64,000 nucleotides of DNA, from positions 3,534,001 to 3,598,000 of the forward strand of contig NZ_CP016364.1 of the NCBI RefSeq assembly GCF_001888185.1, read 5' to 3'. The position numbers were made by a program, and so were the translations under genes. The notes under the pieces were generated by a model. That model ran no database searches and was not told the origin of the DNA. It worked only from the letters and a program-made list of their open reading frames with translations. The stretch is from Phaeobacter porticola. Lineage in GTDB: Bacteria; Pseudomonadota; Alphaproteobacteria; Rhodobacterales; Rhodobacteraceae. Shown here one piece after another: positions 54,598 through 63,924 of this stretch; positions within the stretch are counted from its first letter, which is position 1, and the number at the start of each line of letters is the position of its first letter.

Positions 54598-56514
54598 TTA
54601 GCGCTTGTTGTCGTCCAGATCTTCGAATTCGGCATCGACAATATCGTCATCCCCAGGGCCGCTTTCGTCTGCGGCGGTGGGTTCTTGTTCTACATCGTCC
54701 TGTGCCGATTTGTAGATCGCCTCGCCAAGCTTCATCGCGGCTTCTGTAACGTTCTGAACGCCCGATTTGATTTTATCGGCAGTTGACTTCTCGTTCTCGA
54801 GATCGTCCTTCAGTGCAGCAATGGCCAGCTCGATTGCTTCGATGGTGGTCGGATCCACCTTGTCTGCATGCTCTTCCATCGATTTTTCGGTCGAATGGAT
54901 AAGGCTCTCGGCCTGGTTTTTTGCTTCGATCAATTCGCGGCGCTCTTTGTCCGACTCAGCGTTCTCTTCGGCGTCCTTGACCATTTTCTCGATATCGGCG
55001 TCGGACAGGCCGCCAGACGCCTGGATCGTGATGTTCTGTTCTTTGCCTGTTGCCTTGTCTTTAGCACCGACCGACACGATGCCGTTGGCGTCGATGTCAA
55101 AAGTGACTTCGATTTGCGGCATGCCGCGCGGAGAGGGTGGGATATCTTCAAGATTGAACTGGCCAAGCATCTTGTTGTCGGCAGCCATTTCCCGCTCACC
55201 CTGGAACACGCGAATGGTCACGGCGTTCTGGTTGTCTTCTGCGGTTGAAAATACCTGGCTCTTCTTGGTCGGGATGGTGGTGTTACGGTCGATCAGGCGT
55301 GTGAACACGCCACCGAGGGTTTCGATACCCAACGACAACGGCGTCACATCGAGCAGAACAACGTCTTTCACATCACCTTGCAGAACGCCGGCCTGAATGG
55401 CCGCGCCCATTGCGACAACCTCATCCGGGTTCACACCCTTATGGGGTTCCTTACCGAAAAATTTGCTGACCTCTTCGATTACTTTGGGCATGCGGGTCAT
55501 ACCGCCGACCAGAACCACCTCGTCGATGTCGGATGCCGAGAGACCGGCATCTTTCAAAGCGGCGGCACAAGGCTTCATTGAGGCCTTGATCAGGTCGCCA
55601 ACCAGGCTCTCGAGCTTAGCGCGGGTCAATTTCATAACCATGTGCAGCGGCTGGCCCGAGGACGGATCCATCGAGATGAACGGCTGGTTGATTTCGGTCT
55701 GGCTGGAGGAGGACAGTTCGATCTTGGCTTTTTCAGCAGCTTCTTTCAGACGTTGCAGAGCCATCTTGTCCTTGGTCAGGTCAACGCCGTGCTCTTTCTT
55801 GAACTGGTCTGCCAAGTAGTTGACGATACGCATGTCAAAGTCTTCACCACCAAGGAACGTGTCACCGTTGGTGGATTTAACTTCAAACAGGCCATCGTCG
55901 ATTTCCAGAATGGTTACGTCGAATGTACCGCCACCAAGGTCATAGACCGCGATGGTTTGGGTTTCTTCCTTGTCCAGACCATAGGCCAGGGCCGCAGCTG
56001 TCGGTTCGTTGATGATGCGCAGGACTTCAAGACCGGCGATCTTGCCGGCGTCTTTGGTCGCCTGACGCTGGGCATCGTTGAAGTAGGCAGGCACAGTGAT
56101 GACGGCCTGGGTTACTTCTTCGCCGAGATAGGATTCGGCGGTTTCTTTCATCTTGCCCAGGATGAAGGCAGAGATCTGCGAGGGGGAGTATTTCTCGCTC
56201 TTGGCTTCGACCCATGCATCGCCGTTGCCGCCGTTGATCACGGCGAAAGGTAGGTTTTTCTTGTCTTTGGCCAGGTCCGCATCGTCGAACCGGCGACCGA
56301 TCAGGCGCTTAACGCCAAAAACGGTGTTGTCCGGGTTCGTGACGGCCTGACGCTTGGCCGGCTGGCCCACCAGACGTTCATCGTCGGTGAAGGCAACAAT
56401 CGACGGGGTGGTGCGCGCGCCCTCAGCGTTTTCGATAACGCGAGGCTGCGAGCCGTCCATGATGGCCACACAGGAGTTTGTGGTCCCGAGGTCGATTCCG
56501 ATAACTTTGCTCAT
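54598..56514 (-). CDS. dnaK: Chaperone DnaK (Hsp70)
   Basis: 638 residues. The ATPase domain shows [36 protein letters not shown] and [15 protein letters not shown]; the substrate domain follows from about 390; the acidic tail ends [17 protein letters not shown]. It works with DnaJ (next gene) and GrpE (near position 1 kb). The promoter lies 110-140 bases upstream and fits heat-shock control. The ATG is preceded by a ribosome site of AAAAAGGGA type. Confidence 0.99.
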   Translation of the reverse strand: MSKVIGIDLGTTNSCVAIMDGSQPRVIENAEGARTTPSIVAFTDDERLVGQPAKRQAVTNPDNTVFGVKRLIGRRFDDADLAKDKKNLPFAVINGGNGDAWVEAKSEKYSPSQISAFILGKMKETAESYLGEEVTQAVITVPAYFNDAQRQATKDAGKIAGLEVLRIINEPTAAALAYGLDKEETQTIAVYDLGGGTFDVTILEIDDGLFEVKSTNGDTFLGGEDFDMRIVNYLADQFKKEHGVDLTKDKMALQRLKEAAEKAKIELSSSSQTEINQPFISMDPSSGQPLHMVMKLTRAKLESLVGDLIKASMKPCAAALKDAGLSASDIDEVVLVGGMTRMPKVIEEVSKFFGKEPHKGVNPDEVVAMGAAIQAGVLQGDVKDVVLLDVTPLSLGIETLGGVFTRLIDRNTTIPTKKSQVFSTAEDNQNAVTIRVFQGEREMAADNKMLGQFNLEDIPPSPRGMPQIEVTFDIDANGIVSVGAKDKATGKEQNITIQASGGLSDADIEKMVKDAEENAESDKERRELIEAKNQAESLIHSTEKSMEEHADKVDPTTIEAIELAIAALKDDLENEKSTADKIKSGVQNVTEAAMKLGEAIYKSAQDDVEQEPTAADESGPGDDDIVDAEFEDLDDNKR

Positions 56515-56623
56515 ATTCGATCCCTTTTTACTTTCTAAGGCGATTACCCGAGGTCTGAACCCATTTTGGCATTCCGGCCCCGATTCACTTGCGGTTTGGT
56601 CTGCACCTCACCGCTTCTCGGCG

Positions 56624-56652
56624 TATATAGGGAGCGTAAATGCCCCCTGCAA
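56624..56652 (-). promoter_or_regulatory. dnaK promoter, sigma-70 and sigma-32 features
   Basis: On the reverse strand TTGCAG (56647-56652), 17 bases, TATATA (56624-56629). The -10 region reads CCCTATATA, which also satisfies the sigma-32 pattern and is the same string as before hslO. No CIRCE repeat (TTAGCACTC-N9-GAGTGCTAA) is present, so HrcA is not expected to act here directly. Confidence 0.65.
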
Positions 56653-56726
56653 CCGCCAGAACGCGTCCTGTTTCGCGAATTACTGCGGTTTTTGACAGGG
56701 GAATGGTTAAGAACGGGCTAACAGCG

Positions 56727-57329
56727 ATGACCAAGTTGCGGTTGCGGGGGTTTGAATTGACAAAACCCCTATTGAATATGGCGGAGCAGCAAGAGCTGAT
56801 CGAGTGCTTGCGCCCAGTTTTGCGTGCCGCGCCGCTGTTTTCACCAGAGGTTCCGGGTGGTGGGCAGATGTCTGTGCGCATGACGTCAGCGGGGGCTTTA
56901 GGCTGGATCAGTGACCGTAACGGTTATCGCTACGAAGCGCGGCATCCAAGCGGACGGCGTTGGCCGGATATCCCAGAGGAGATTCTGGAGCTCTGGCGTG
57001 TCACCACTGGGCTAGAGCGGCAACCAGATTGTTGCCTGATCAATTACTATGGTGAAGGCGCCCGGATGGGGCTGCATCAGGACAAGGACGAGGCCGATTT
57101 TTCCTACCCGGTGGTCTCTATTTCCTTGGGCGATGACGGTTTGCTACGTATCGGTAACCAGACGCGCGGCGGCAGGACGGATACCATCTGGCTTAACTCT
57201 GGCGATGTGGTGGTGATGGGCGGCGAGGCGCGTTTGATGTACCATGGCGTGGACCGGATCCGCTTCAGATCTTCACGGCTGCTGCCGAAGGGGGGTCGGA
57301 TCAATCTGACACTACGGGTGGCGACTTGA
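56727..57329 (+). CDS. AlkB-like 2-oxoglutarate/Fe(II) dioxygenase
   Basis: About 200 residues. Iron ligands H117 and D119 (LHQDKDE) and H173 (MYHGVDR), and 2-oxoglutarate-binding R191 and R197 (RINLTLR), are all present, with LINYYGEGARMG before the first pair. AlkB removes alkyl groups from DNA or RNA bases by oxidation. Possible starts are 56703 (strong AGGGGA but very close) and 56727 (weak site, normal length). It is divergent from dnaK, and a start at the first ATG of the frame (56640) would sit inside the dnaK promoter. Confidence 0.9.
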   Translation: MTKLRLRGFELTKPLLNMAEQQELIECLRPVLRAAPLFSPEVPGGGQMSVRMTSAGALGWISDRNGYRYEARHPSGRRWPDIPEEILELWRVTTGLERQPDCCLINYYGEGARMGLHQDKDEADFSYPVVSISLGDDGLLRIGNQTRGGRTDTIWLNSGDVVVMGGEARLMYHGVDRIRFRSSRLLPKGGRINLTLRVAT

Positions 57330-57349
57330 ACTGCAAATGATCAAGGGGG

Positions 57350-58171
57350 TCAGCGCTTTGCTCCCCAGCTGATAGAGGCGCGGCGCCGTGTGTAGAATTC
57401 TCCCATGAGGCCGATCATAATTAGAACCAATGCAACCCAGCAGGCATATTGCCAATTGCTGAAATGGGGATTGTAGTTGATGAACACAAAGCCGCGTGAT
57501 TGATCAATGCAGTGAAACAGCGGATTCCAGTCAAACATCGCCAGCATAAAACTGGGCAGTGTATTGGCGAGGAACATCTTACCGGACGCGATCATATTGG
57601 CGCGTTGGTAGATAAGGGAGACAATCCCCACTGTCCCAGGTGACCAGGGTTTCAGGACCAACAATATCAATCCAACGGCAGCACCCGTGAGCCACGACAG
57701 CAGCACCATCCCAAATGCAGCAATCGGCTGGTCGATCTCAATCGGCGTGAAGGCCACGTGATAGACAAACAGGATGATGAACATCGACAGTACTTGAATG
57801 TATAGTGATCCAATGGCGGCAGACAGGATCGCAACGATGGTGTTCATCGGGGCGTGTTGCATCATCGGGCTGCTCGGCCCCTCTGCGCCAGATACTGCTG
57901 CAACCGCTTTAGTGTGTGTCAGGAACAGGAAGATGCCTGACATCATATAGAGCAGGAAATCACCCCGTATCGCAGCGGCACGCATTCCCAGCAGCGAAAA
58001 CATTGCATAGAAGGCGAGAACGAACAGCACCGATTGCAGTAGATTGGTCGCAAGGGCGAGAAACGCATTATTGTGTTTCGACCGAACACTGCGCACCACG
58101 GAATGAAAGACGACTTCGTTCATCGCGATGAAGCTGCTCAATGAGGACCGTTGATGTCGCTGCTGGAACAT
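57350..58171 (-). CDS. ABC-2 type permease (polysaccharide/polyol phosphate export)
   Basis: 273 residues with six hydrophobic segments and the KpsM/Wzm-type layout; WNPLFHCIDQSRGFVFINYNP near the end is the typical ABC-2 export motif region (NPxxxxxxxxR). Such permeases export capsule or O-antigen with a separate ATPase. No ATPase gene is adjacent in this window, which is unusual. Surface-sugar genes (kdsB, galU, galE, glycosyltransferase) start 1 kb away on the other strand, so a role in surface polysaccharide is plausible. Confidence 0.82.
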   Translation of the reverse strand: MFQQRHQRSSLSSFIAMNEVVFHSVVRSVRSKHNNAFLALATNLLQSVLFVLAFYAMFSLLGMRAAAIRGDFLLYMMSGIFLFLTHTKAVAAVSGAEGPSSPMMQHAPMNTIVAILSAAIGSLYIQVLSMFIILFVYHVAFTPIEIDQPIAAFGMVLLSWLTGAAVGLILLVLKPWSPGTVGIVSLIYQRANMIASGKMFLANTLPSFMLAMFDWNPLFHCIDQSRGFVFINYNPHFSNWQYACWVALVLIMIGLMGEFYTRRRASISWGAKR

Positions 58172-58306
58172 AGGGTTCTGGTGCCTGACCTGTTGTAGGT
58201 GAAACTCTGCTCATCGTTACCACGGAAATCTTGCTGTTCCGTTTCACCACGATCATAAGGGGGGCAACTGCCGTAATCAATAAAACCCGGCCATGGGAGT
58301 GCTTGC

Positions 58307-59104
58307 GTGACATATGATGACCTTATTCCGGTAATCCGCCGTTTGGCGATCGAAGCCGGAGAGAAGATCATGGAGATCTACGACTCGGAAGAATTCGAGG
58401 TGAAAGTGAAATCGGACGAAAGCCCGGTTACCGCAGCGGACGAAGCCGCTGATGCGTTGATCTCAGCCGGATTGCGGGCCGCCTTTCCAAACGTCATGCT
58501 GGTGACCGAAGAACAGGCGGAATCCCACAGCAAAACTGGCGACACCTTCCTGATCGTTGATCCGTTGGATGGCACCAAGGAGTTCATTCACCGTCGTGGC
58601 GATTTCACCGTGAATATTGCGCTGGTTGAAAAAGGCGTGCCGACACGCGGCGTGGTTTATGCCCCGGCACGATCGCGGATGTTCTTTACCCTGGCAGATG
58701 GCTCATCGGTCGAAGAGACAGGGGCGTTTGACCCAGCCATCATGGGTGAGATCAAGCAAATCCGCGTAGCCGAGAGCAACAATGATGCACTGATGGTTGT
58801 TGCTTCGAAATCGCACCGTGACCAAGCGACGGATGATTACATTGGCAAATATGCTGTGAAGGACAGCAAAAGCGCCGGCTCATCGCTCAAGTTTTGTCTC
58901 GTGGCAACCGGGGAAGCCGATCTTTACCCGAGGGTCGGGCGCACAATGGAATGGGATACTGCCGCAGGCCATGCGGTGCTTGGCGGCGCTGGTGGTGCTG
59001 TGGTGCGCTTCGACGATCATTCCCCGCTTACCTACGGCAAGGAAGGCTATGCCAACCCCTTCTTTATTGCCTACGCGCCTGGTGTGGAGCTGAAGAAAGC
59101 CTGA
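58307..59104 (+). CDS. cysQ: 3'(2'),5'-bisphosphate nucleotidase CysQ
   Basis: A lithium-sensitive inositol-monophosphatase-fold enzyme that hydrolyses PAP left by PAPS-dependent reactions. 265 residues. Metal motifs: TEEQ, DPLDGTKEF and, near the end, EWDTAAGHAVLGGAGG. It starts at a GTG (58307). Its stop overlaps the kdsB start (TGATG). PAP would come from sulfate assimilation or from sulfotransfer such as by the sulfotransferase-like protein at 9.5 kb. Confidence 0.92.
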   Translation: MTYDDLIPVIRRLAIEAGEKIMEIYDSEEFEVKVKSDESPVTAADEAADALISAGLRAAFPNVMLVTEEQAESHSKTGDTFLIVDPLDGTKEFIHRRGDFTVNIALVEKGVPTRGVVYAPARSRMFFTLADGSSVEETGAFDPAIMGEIKQIRVAESNNDALMVVASKSHRDQATDDYIGKYAVKDSKSAGSSLKFCLVATGEADLYPRVGRTMEWDTAAGHAVLGGAGGAVVRFDDHSPLTYGKEGYANPFFIAYAPGVELKKA

Positions 59105-59904
59105 TGTCCGTTCTTATCGTCATCCCCGCCCGCTATGCATCAACCCGCTATCCTGGCAAACCACTTGTATCGCTGACTGGTGCCAGCGGTGAAAGTCAGA
59201 CCCTGATAGAGCGGTCTTGGCGTGCTGCAATGGCCGTGACCGGTGTAGACCGGGTGGTCGTCGCCACCGATGATGACCGTATTCGCGACGCGGCCCAAGG
59301 GTTCGGCGCAGAGGTGGTTATGACCTCTGAAAGCTGCGGTAACGGGACCGAACGCTGTGCCGAGGCGTTGAAGAACCTGGGTGGCGATTATGACATCGTG
59401 GTGAACCTGCAAGGGGATGCTCCACTGACGCCGCATTGGTTCGTGGAGGATCTGATTACCGGGTTGCGCGCAGCCCCTGACAAGGGGCTGGCGACACCGG
59501 TGCTGCGCTGCGATGGCGCGACATTGAACAGCTTGCTGGCTGATCGCAAGGCGGGGCGCGTTGGAGGCACAACATCGGTATTCGGCAGTGATCACAACGC
59601 GCTCTACTTCTCAAAAGAAGTCGTGCCTTTCACCTCCAAGACCTACGAGACAGCTGATGCCACCCCGGTGTTTCATCATGTTGGTGTCTATGCCTATCGA
59701 CCGGATGCGCTGACGGCCTACCCCGACTGGCCCATCGGGCCGCTGGAAACTCTCGAGGGATTGGAGCAGCTGCGGTTCCTGGAAAACGGACGCAAGATCC
59801 TCTGTGTGGAGGTTGAGTCGCGTGGGCGTGAGTTCTGGGAGTTGAACAATCCAGAGGACGTGCCGCTGATCGAGGCGATGATGCAGAAAATGGGTCACAA
59901 ATAG
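59104..59904 (+). CDS. kdsB: 3-deoxy-manno-octulosonate cytidylyltransferase
   Basis: KdsB activates KDO as CMP-KDO for the lipopolysaccharide core. 266 residues with VIPARYASTRYPGKPL, VVVATDDDRI, MTSESCGNGTERCAEAL and VVNLQGDAPL. Most KdsB have QGDEP; here the conserved glutamate is alanine (QGDAP), an oddity. The frame extends far upstream within cysQ, but the ATG at 59104 overlaps the cysQ stop and starts the enzyme exactly. It is followed by the galU promoter region. Confidence 0.9.
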   Translation: MSVLIVIPARYASTRYPGKPLVSLTGASGESQTLIERSWRAAMAVTGVDRVVVATDDDRIRDAAQGFGAEVVMTSESCGNGTERCAEALKNLGGDYDIVVNLQGDAPLTPHWFVEDLITGLRAAPDKGLATPVLRCDGATLNSLLADRKAGRVGGTTSVFGSDHNALYFSKEVVPFTSKTYETADATPVFHHVGVYAYRPDALTAYPDWPIGPLETLEGLEQLRFLENGRKILCVEVESRGREFWELNNPEDVPLIEAMMQKMGHK

Positions 59905-60045
59905 GCCCGAATTGTCGATAAAATGAAACATCTTAAGGGTTGGCGTGAACGTGACGTGACTAAGGGTATATTTTCTGCATTGCCTGCGGAATACTCAAGT
60001 CGGCCTTTCTAGGCAGGTTTCGTCGCTGTAACGGCCACCACGGAT

Positions 60046-60065
60046 GAACCGCATTAGAACGGTTC
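60046..60065 (+). promoter_or_regulatory. Inverted repeat in the galU upstream region
   Basis: GAACCG (60046-60051) and CGGTTC (60060-60065) are complementary across eight bases, 25 bases before the galU ATG. It could be an operator or a leader hairpin. The rest of the 185-base gap holds a possible -10 (TATATT near 59968). Confidence 0.35.
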
Positions 60066-60089
60066 GGAAATAGATAATGAGAGTGCAAG

Positions 60090-60983
60090 ATGCGTAGAAA
60101 AGTAACGAAGGCAATTTTTCCAGTGGCAGGGCTCGGGACGCGTTTTCTGCCGGCTACCAAATCCGTCCCCAAAGAAATCATGACGCTGGTTGATCGCCCA
60201 CTAGTACAATACGCGATCGACGAGGCCCGAGAGGCCGGTATCAAAGAGTTCATCTTCGTCACGTCGCGCGGAAAAGGCGCTTTGGAAGATTATTTTGACC
60301 ATTCTCCGATGCTGGAGCAGGAGCTGCGTAAGAAGGGCAAAGATGATCTTCTGGAGATCCTGAAGGCGACCAATATGGATTCTGGCGCGATTGCCTATAT
60401 CCGCCAGCATCAGGCACTTGGTCTGGGCCACGCGGTCTGGTGCGCGCGGCGTTTGATTGCCAACGAACCCTTTGCTGTGATCCTGCCCGATGATGTGATC
60501 GCTGCTGAGACACCCTGTCTGAAGCAGATGGTTGAGGCTTATGAGGAAACCGGCGGCAATATGGTTGCAGCGATGGAAGTACCGCCAGAGCAGGCCTCGT
60601 CTTACGGTGTTCTTGACGTCAAAGAAGACATGGGGTCAGTTGTGTCGGTGAACGGCATGGTTGAAAAGCCCAAGGCAGAAGATGCCCCGTCTAACCTTGC
60701 TGTAATCGGTCGCTATATTCTGGCGCCTTCTGTCCTTCGCAACCTCAACAAAAAGAAACAAGGCGCGGGTGGAGAGATCCAGCTGACTGACGCAATTGCT
60801 GAAGATATCGCCAATGAAGTCCCGGTGTATGGCTATCGGTTCCGTGGGCAACGCTTTGACTGTGGCTCTAAGGCTGGGTTTTTGCAGGCGACGGTTGCCT
60901 TTGCATTGGCTCGCGAAGAGCTGCGTGATGATCTGATGTGCTACATCAACGAGGTCGCGCAGATCAGCAAAGCGGCGCAGTAG
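60090..60983 (+). CDS. galU: UTP-glucose-1-phosphate uridylyltransferase
   Basis: GalU makes UDP-glucose, the donor for surface polysaccharides. 297 residues with KAIFPVAGLGTRFLPATKSVPKEI at the start (nucleotide-binding loop), FVTSRGKGALEDYFD, and late GEIQLTDAI and RFDCGSKAGF. It is followed by a terminator and then galE, which acts on its product. Confidence 0.97.
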   Translation: MRRKVTKAIFPVAGLGTRFLPATKSVPKEIMTLVDRPLVQYAIDEAREAGIKEFIFVTSRGKGALEDYFDHSPMLEQELRKKGKDDLLEILKATNMDSGAIAYIRQHQALGLGHAVWCARRLIANEPFAVILPDDVIAAETPCLKQMVEAYEETGGNMVAAMEVPPEQASSYGVLDVKEDMGSVVSVNGMVEKPKAEDAPSNLAVIGRYILAPSVLRNLNKKKQGAGGEIQLTDAIAEDIANEVPVYGYRFRGQRFDCGSKAGFLQATVAFALAREELRDDLMCYINEVAQISKAAQ

Positions 60984-61014
60984 CCAGCATTCCGTGCGAC
61001 GAATAGTATGACAC

Positions 61015-61040
61015 GGCCGGGCAAGTATGTCCGGCCTTTT
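61015..61040 (+). terminator. Terminator between galU and galE
   Basis: GGCCGG (61015-61020) pairs with CCGGCC (61031-61036) across ten bases and is followed by TTTT. It lies 31 bases after galU and 18 bases before the galE start, so galE may be partly uncoupled from galU. Confidence 0.7.
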
Positions 61041-61058
61041 GAGCAAGATGAGGCAGCT

Positions 61059-62042
61059 TTGAAAAATATTCTGGTGACCGGCGGAGCAGGCTATATCGGC
61101 TCTCACGCTTGTAAAGCGTTGCGTGCGGCAGGCTATACGCCCGTGACCTATGACAATCTCGTGACCGGTTGGCGAGACGCAGTAAAGTTTGGTCCGTTTG
61201 AGCAGGGCGATCTGACTGACCGGGCGCGACTGGACGAGGTGTTCACCAGATATCAGCCTGCTGCTGTGATGCATTTTGCAGCGCTTAGTCAGGTTGGCGA
61301 AGCCATGAGCGAGCCGGGGCGCTACTGGGCCAACAACGTCGGTGGCTCGCTGACGTTGATAGAAGCGGCCGTTGCTGCGGGATGTCTGGATTTTGTATTC
61401 TCCTCGACCTGCGCTACCTATGGTGAGCATGACAATGTTGTGCTGGACGAGAGCACACCTCAGCTGCCTTTGAACGCCTATGGCGCCTCCAAACGTGCGG
61501 TTGAGGATATTCTGCGCGACTTTGGGGCCTCGCATGGGCTGCGGTCGGTGATTTTCCGCTATTTCAATGTGGCTGGTGCCGATCCCGAGGCAGAGGTTGG
61601 TGAGTTTCACCGCCCCGAAACCCATCTCGTGCCGTTGGTTCTGGATGCCATTGAGGGCAAGCGGGATGCGCTCACTATCTTCGGCACCGACTATGATACA
61701 CCCGATGGCACGTGTGTGCGCGATTATGTGCATGTTTGCGATTTGGTTGACGCCCATGTCCTTGGGCTTGAGTGGCTGCACGATGGCAAGGGCAGCCAAG
61801 TCTTCAATCTCGGCACCGGCACCGGTTTTTCGGTGCGCGAAGTGATGGATAAAGCTGAGGCCACAACTGGCAAAACAGTACCCCATTCCATTGGCCCGCG
61901 TCGGGCTGGGGACTGCACGAAACTGGTGTCTGGATCGGTGCGGGCTGCGACCATATTGGCATGGCAGCCAAAACGCTCTGATCTTGAAACAATGATAGCG
62001 GACGCTTGGGGCTGGCATAAAACAAGCGGCTACGAGCGTTAG
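61059..62042 (+). CDS. galE: UDP-glucose 4-epimerase
   Basis: GalE interconverts UDP-glucose and UDP-galactose. 327 residues: NAD loop TGGAGYIGSHA, catalytic YGASK (Y-x3-K), and RYFNVAGADPEAEVGE. I chose the TTG at 61059 (reads MKNILVTGG) because GAGG precedes it and the family starts there; the ATG at 61008 lacks a ribosome site and would place the coding start across the terminator hairpin. The glycosyltransferase gene begins 1 base after the stop. Confidence 0.93.
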   Translation: MKNILVTGGAGYIGSHACKALRAAGYTPVTYDNLVTGWRDAVKFGPFEQGDLTDRARLDEVFTRYQPAAVMHFAALSQVGEAMSEPGRYWANNVGGSLTLIEAAVAAGCLDFVFSSTCATYGEHDNVVLDESTPQLPLNAYGASKRAVEDILRDFGASHGLRSVIFRYFNVAGADPEAEVGEFHRPETHLVPLVLDAIEGKRDALTIFGTDYDTPDGTCVRDYVHVCDLVDAHVLGLEWLHDGKGSQVFNLGTGTGFSVREVMDKAEATTGKTVPHSIGPRRAGDCTKLVSGSVRAATILAWQPKRSDLETMIADAWGWHKTSGYER

Positions 62043-62043
62043 G

Positions 62044-63105
62044 GTGCAGGGGCCGTCATCGGCTTTGTCTTCTTTGCCGCTGCCGGAGATCAGCCGGGCT
62101 GCGGCTTACCGGCTCCGTTGGCAGCGGCGTGCATTGTTATGGCGATCCTTTCGCGCACGTCACCAGCTGACGCAGGTAGTAGCTCGCACAGAGAATCTGC
62201 GACCTGACGCGATTCTGGCAGTTACGGTGCTGCGAAACGAGGCTACTCGCCTGCCCTATTTTTTGTCGTTTTATCGGGCTCTTGGCGTGGATCATTTTCT
62301 AATGGTCGACAATGGCAGCGACGACGAGAGTGGAACCTTTCTTGCCGCGCAGCGAGATGTATCGCTCTGGCGGACCTCAGCGCACTACCGAGATGCGCGG
62401 TTTGGCTTGGACTGGGCCACGTGGCTTCAGATCTGCCATAGCCACGGGCGTTGGTGCCTAAGTGTTGATACAGACGAATTGCTTGTTTTTGGAGGGGATG
62501 CGATCCACGGGCTGCGGGGGCTCACAAAGCTGCTGGAGCAGCAGCGGCAACCGGGTTTCGGCGCAGTGATGTTGGATCTCTTTCCCCAAGGCCGCTTGAA
62601 TTCTACAGGCTACACGGCTGGTGAGGATCCTCGCATTGCGTTGCCCTGGTTCGATCCCGGTCCATATCGCGCGACTCGGCAGCTGCCACGTGGAAACCTG
62701 TGGGTACAGGGCGGGTTGCGAGAGCGGGTATTCTTTTGTGATGATCCTCAGCGTTCGCCGACGTTGAATAAGTTGCCGTTGATAAAATGGAACCGCCGGT
62801 TTGCCTATACGAATTCGACCCATGCGATCCTTCCACGGCGGTTGAACGGGCTGTATGATGGACCGGGTGGAAACGCGCCATCAGGCGTGCTGTTGCACAC
62901 AAAATTTCTGCCGGAAGTGGTCGAAAAATCTTCTATTGAAAAGCAGCGCCAGCAACATTTTGGCGATCCTGCAGCCTTTGCGGGCTATTATGATGAGCTG
63001 GCAGAAGCACCTGATCTCTGGCACTCGGGTGCGTTGCGGTATGAGGGGCCAGAACAATTGGAGGCCTTGGGTCTCGCACGTGCCCCGAACTGGAGCACGC
63101 GCTAA
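62044..63105 (+). CDS. Glycosyltransferase family 2-like protein
   Basis: 353 residues. ILAVTVLRNEATRLPYFLSFYRALGVDHFLMVDNGSDDESG is the GT-A donor-binding region and LSVDTDELLVF holds the D-x-D-type motif. The layout resembles the Glyco_tranf_2_4 group seen in surface-sugar clusters. The N-terminal 50 residues are basic and Arg-rich (LRWQRRALLWRSFRARHQ), and there is no membrane segment. It starts at a GTG one base after galE, so it probably uses the UDP-galactose or UDP-glucose made by its neighbours. Confidence 0.85.
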   Translation: MQGPSSALSSLPLPEISRAAAYRLRWQRRALLWRSFRARHQLTQVVARTENLRPDAILAVTVLRNEATRLPYFLSFYRALGVDHFLMVDNGSDDESGTFLAAQRDVSLWRTSAHYRDARFGLDWATWLQICHSHGRWCLSVDTDELLVFGGDAIHGLRGLTKLLEQQRQPGFGAVMLDLFPQGRLNSTGYTAGEDPRIALPWFDPGPYRATRQLPRGNLWVQGGLRERVFFCDDPQRSPTLNKLPLIKWNRRFAYTNSTHAILPRRLNGLYDGPGGNAPSGVLLHTKFLPEVVEKSSIEKQRQQHFGDPAAFAGYYDELAEAPDLWHSGALRYEGPEQLEALGLARAPNWSTR

Positions 63106-63108
63106 GCC

Positions 63109-63924
63109 TTAGGTGCGCACCGCATTCTGTTCGTCCCGGCGCTGGCGGACCAATTGATGTTTGGTCACCAGCGAAGCGGTTAGAACTCCAACTGTCACGA
63201 TTGCGATCATGATGGTCGACAGCGCATTGATTTCCGGACTGACACCCAGGCGTACCGCCGAGAAGATTTTGATTGGCAAAGTGGTTGCCGCAGGCCCCGA
63301 GGTAAAAGACGCAATCACCAGATCGTCCAGCGAAAGGGTAAACGCCAGGAGCCAGCCCGATATGACCGCAGGGGCAATGATCGGCAGGGTGACAAGGCGG
63401 AATGCCTCAGCCGCGGAGCAGCCAAGATCAAGCGCCGCCTCTTCCAGAGAGCGATCAAACGTTACCAGGCGCGAGGATACAACAACCGACACGTAGCACA
63501 TGGAAAAAGTTGTATGCGCCAGTACGATGGTCATAACGCCGCGATCCATTCCGATGCCGATGAACAAGAGCAAGAGCGAGAGGCCAGTGATCACCTCTGG
63601 CATGACAAGAGGTGCATAAATCATACCGGAAAACAGCGTGCGGCCAAGGAACCGGCCGCCGCGCACAAGAACATAGGCGGCCATGGTCCCAAGCACAGTT
63701 GCAATGGTGGAGGAGAGCACGGCCACCTTTAGCGTGACCCAGGCGGCATTCAGAAATGCCTCGTTCTGTAACAGTTCACCATACCATTTAACTGAGAAAC
63801 CTGCCCAGACCGTTACCAGCTTGCTTTCGTTGAAGCTGAATATAATCAGGATCACCATCGGAATGTAGAGAAACGCAAACCCCAGCGTCAGGGAGACGGT
63901 GTTGAACCAGCTCAAACGATTCAT
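63109..63924 (-). CDS. Spermidine/putrescine ABC permease (PotC/PotI-type)
   Basis: 271 residues with six membrane segments and the inner-membrane binding-protein-dependent loop EEAALDLGCSAAEAFRLVTLPIIAP, which docks the ATPase. The family is that of polyamine importers. Its start overlaps the stop of the upstream permease gene (ATGA), so the operon continues leftward out of the window start on the reverse strand. It is convergent with the glycosyltransferase gene. Confidence 0.92.
   Translation of the reverse strand: MNRLSWFNTVSLTLGFAFLYIPMVILIIFSFNESKLVTVWAGFSVKWYGELLQNEAFLNAAWVTLKVAVLSSTIATVLGTMAAYVLVRGGRFLGRTLFSGMIYAPLVMPEVITGLSLLLLFIGIGMDRGVMTIVLAHTTFSMCYVSVVVSSRLVTFDRSLEEAALDLGCSAAEAFRLVTLPIIAPAVISGWLLAFTLSLDDLVIASFTSGPAATTLPIKIFSAVRLGVSPEINALSTIMIAIVTVGVLTASLVTKHQLVRQRRDEQNAVRT

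Noticed and set aside
56515-56726. CIRCE element upstream of dnaK
   Set aside because: I looked for TTAGCACTC-N9-GAGTGCTAA and near matches and saw none.
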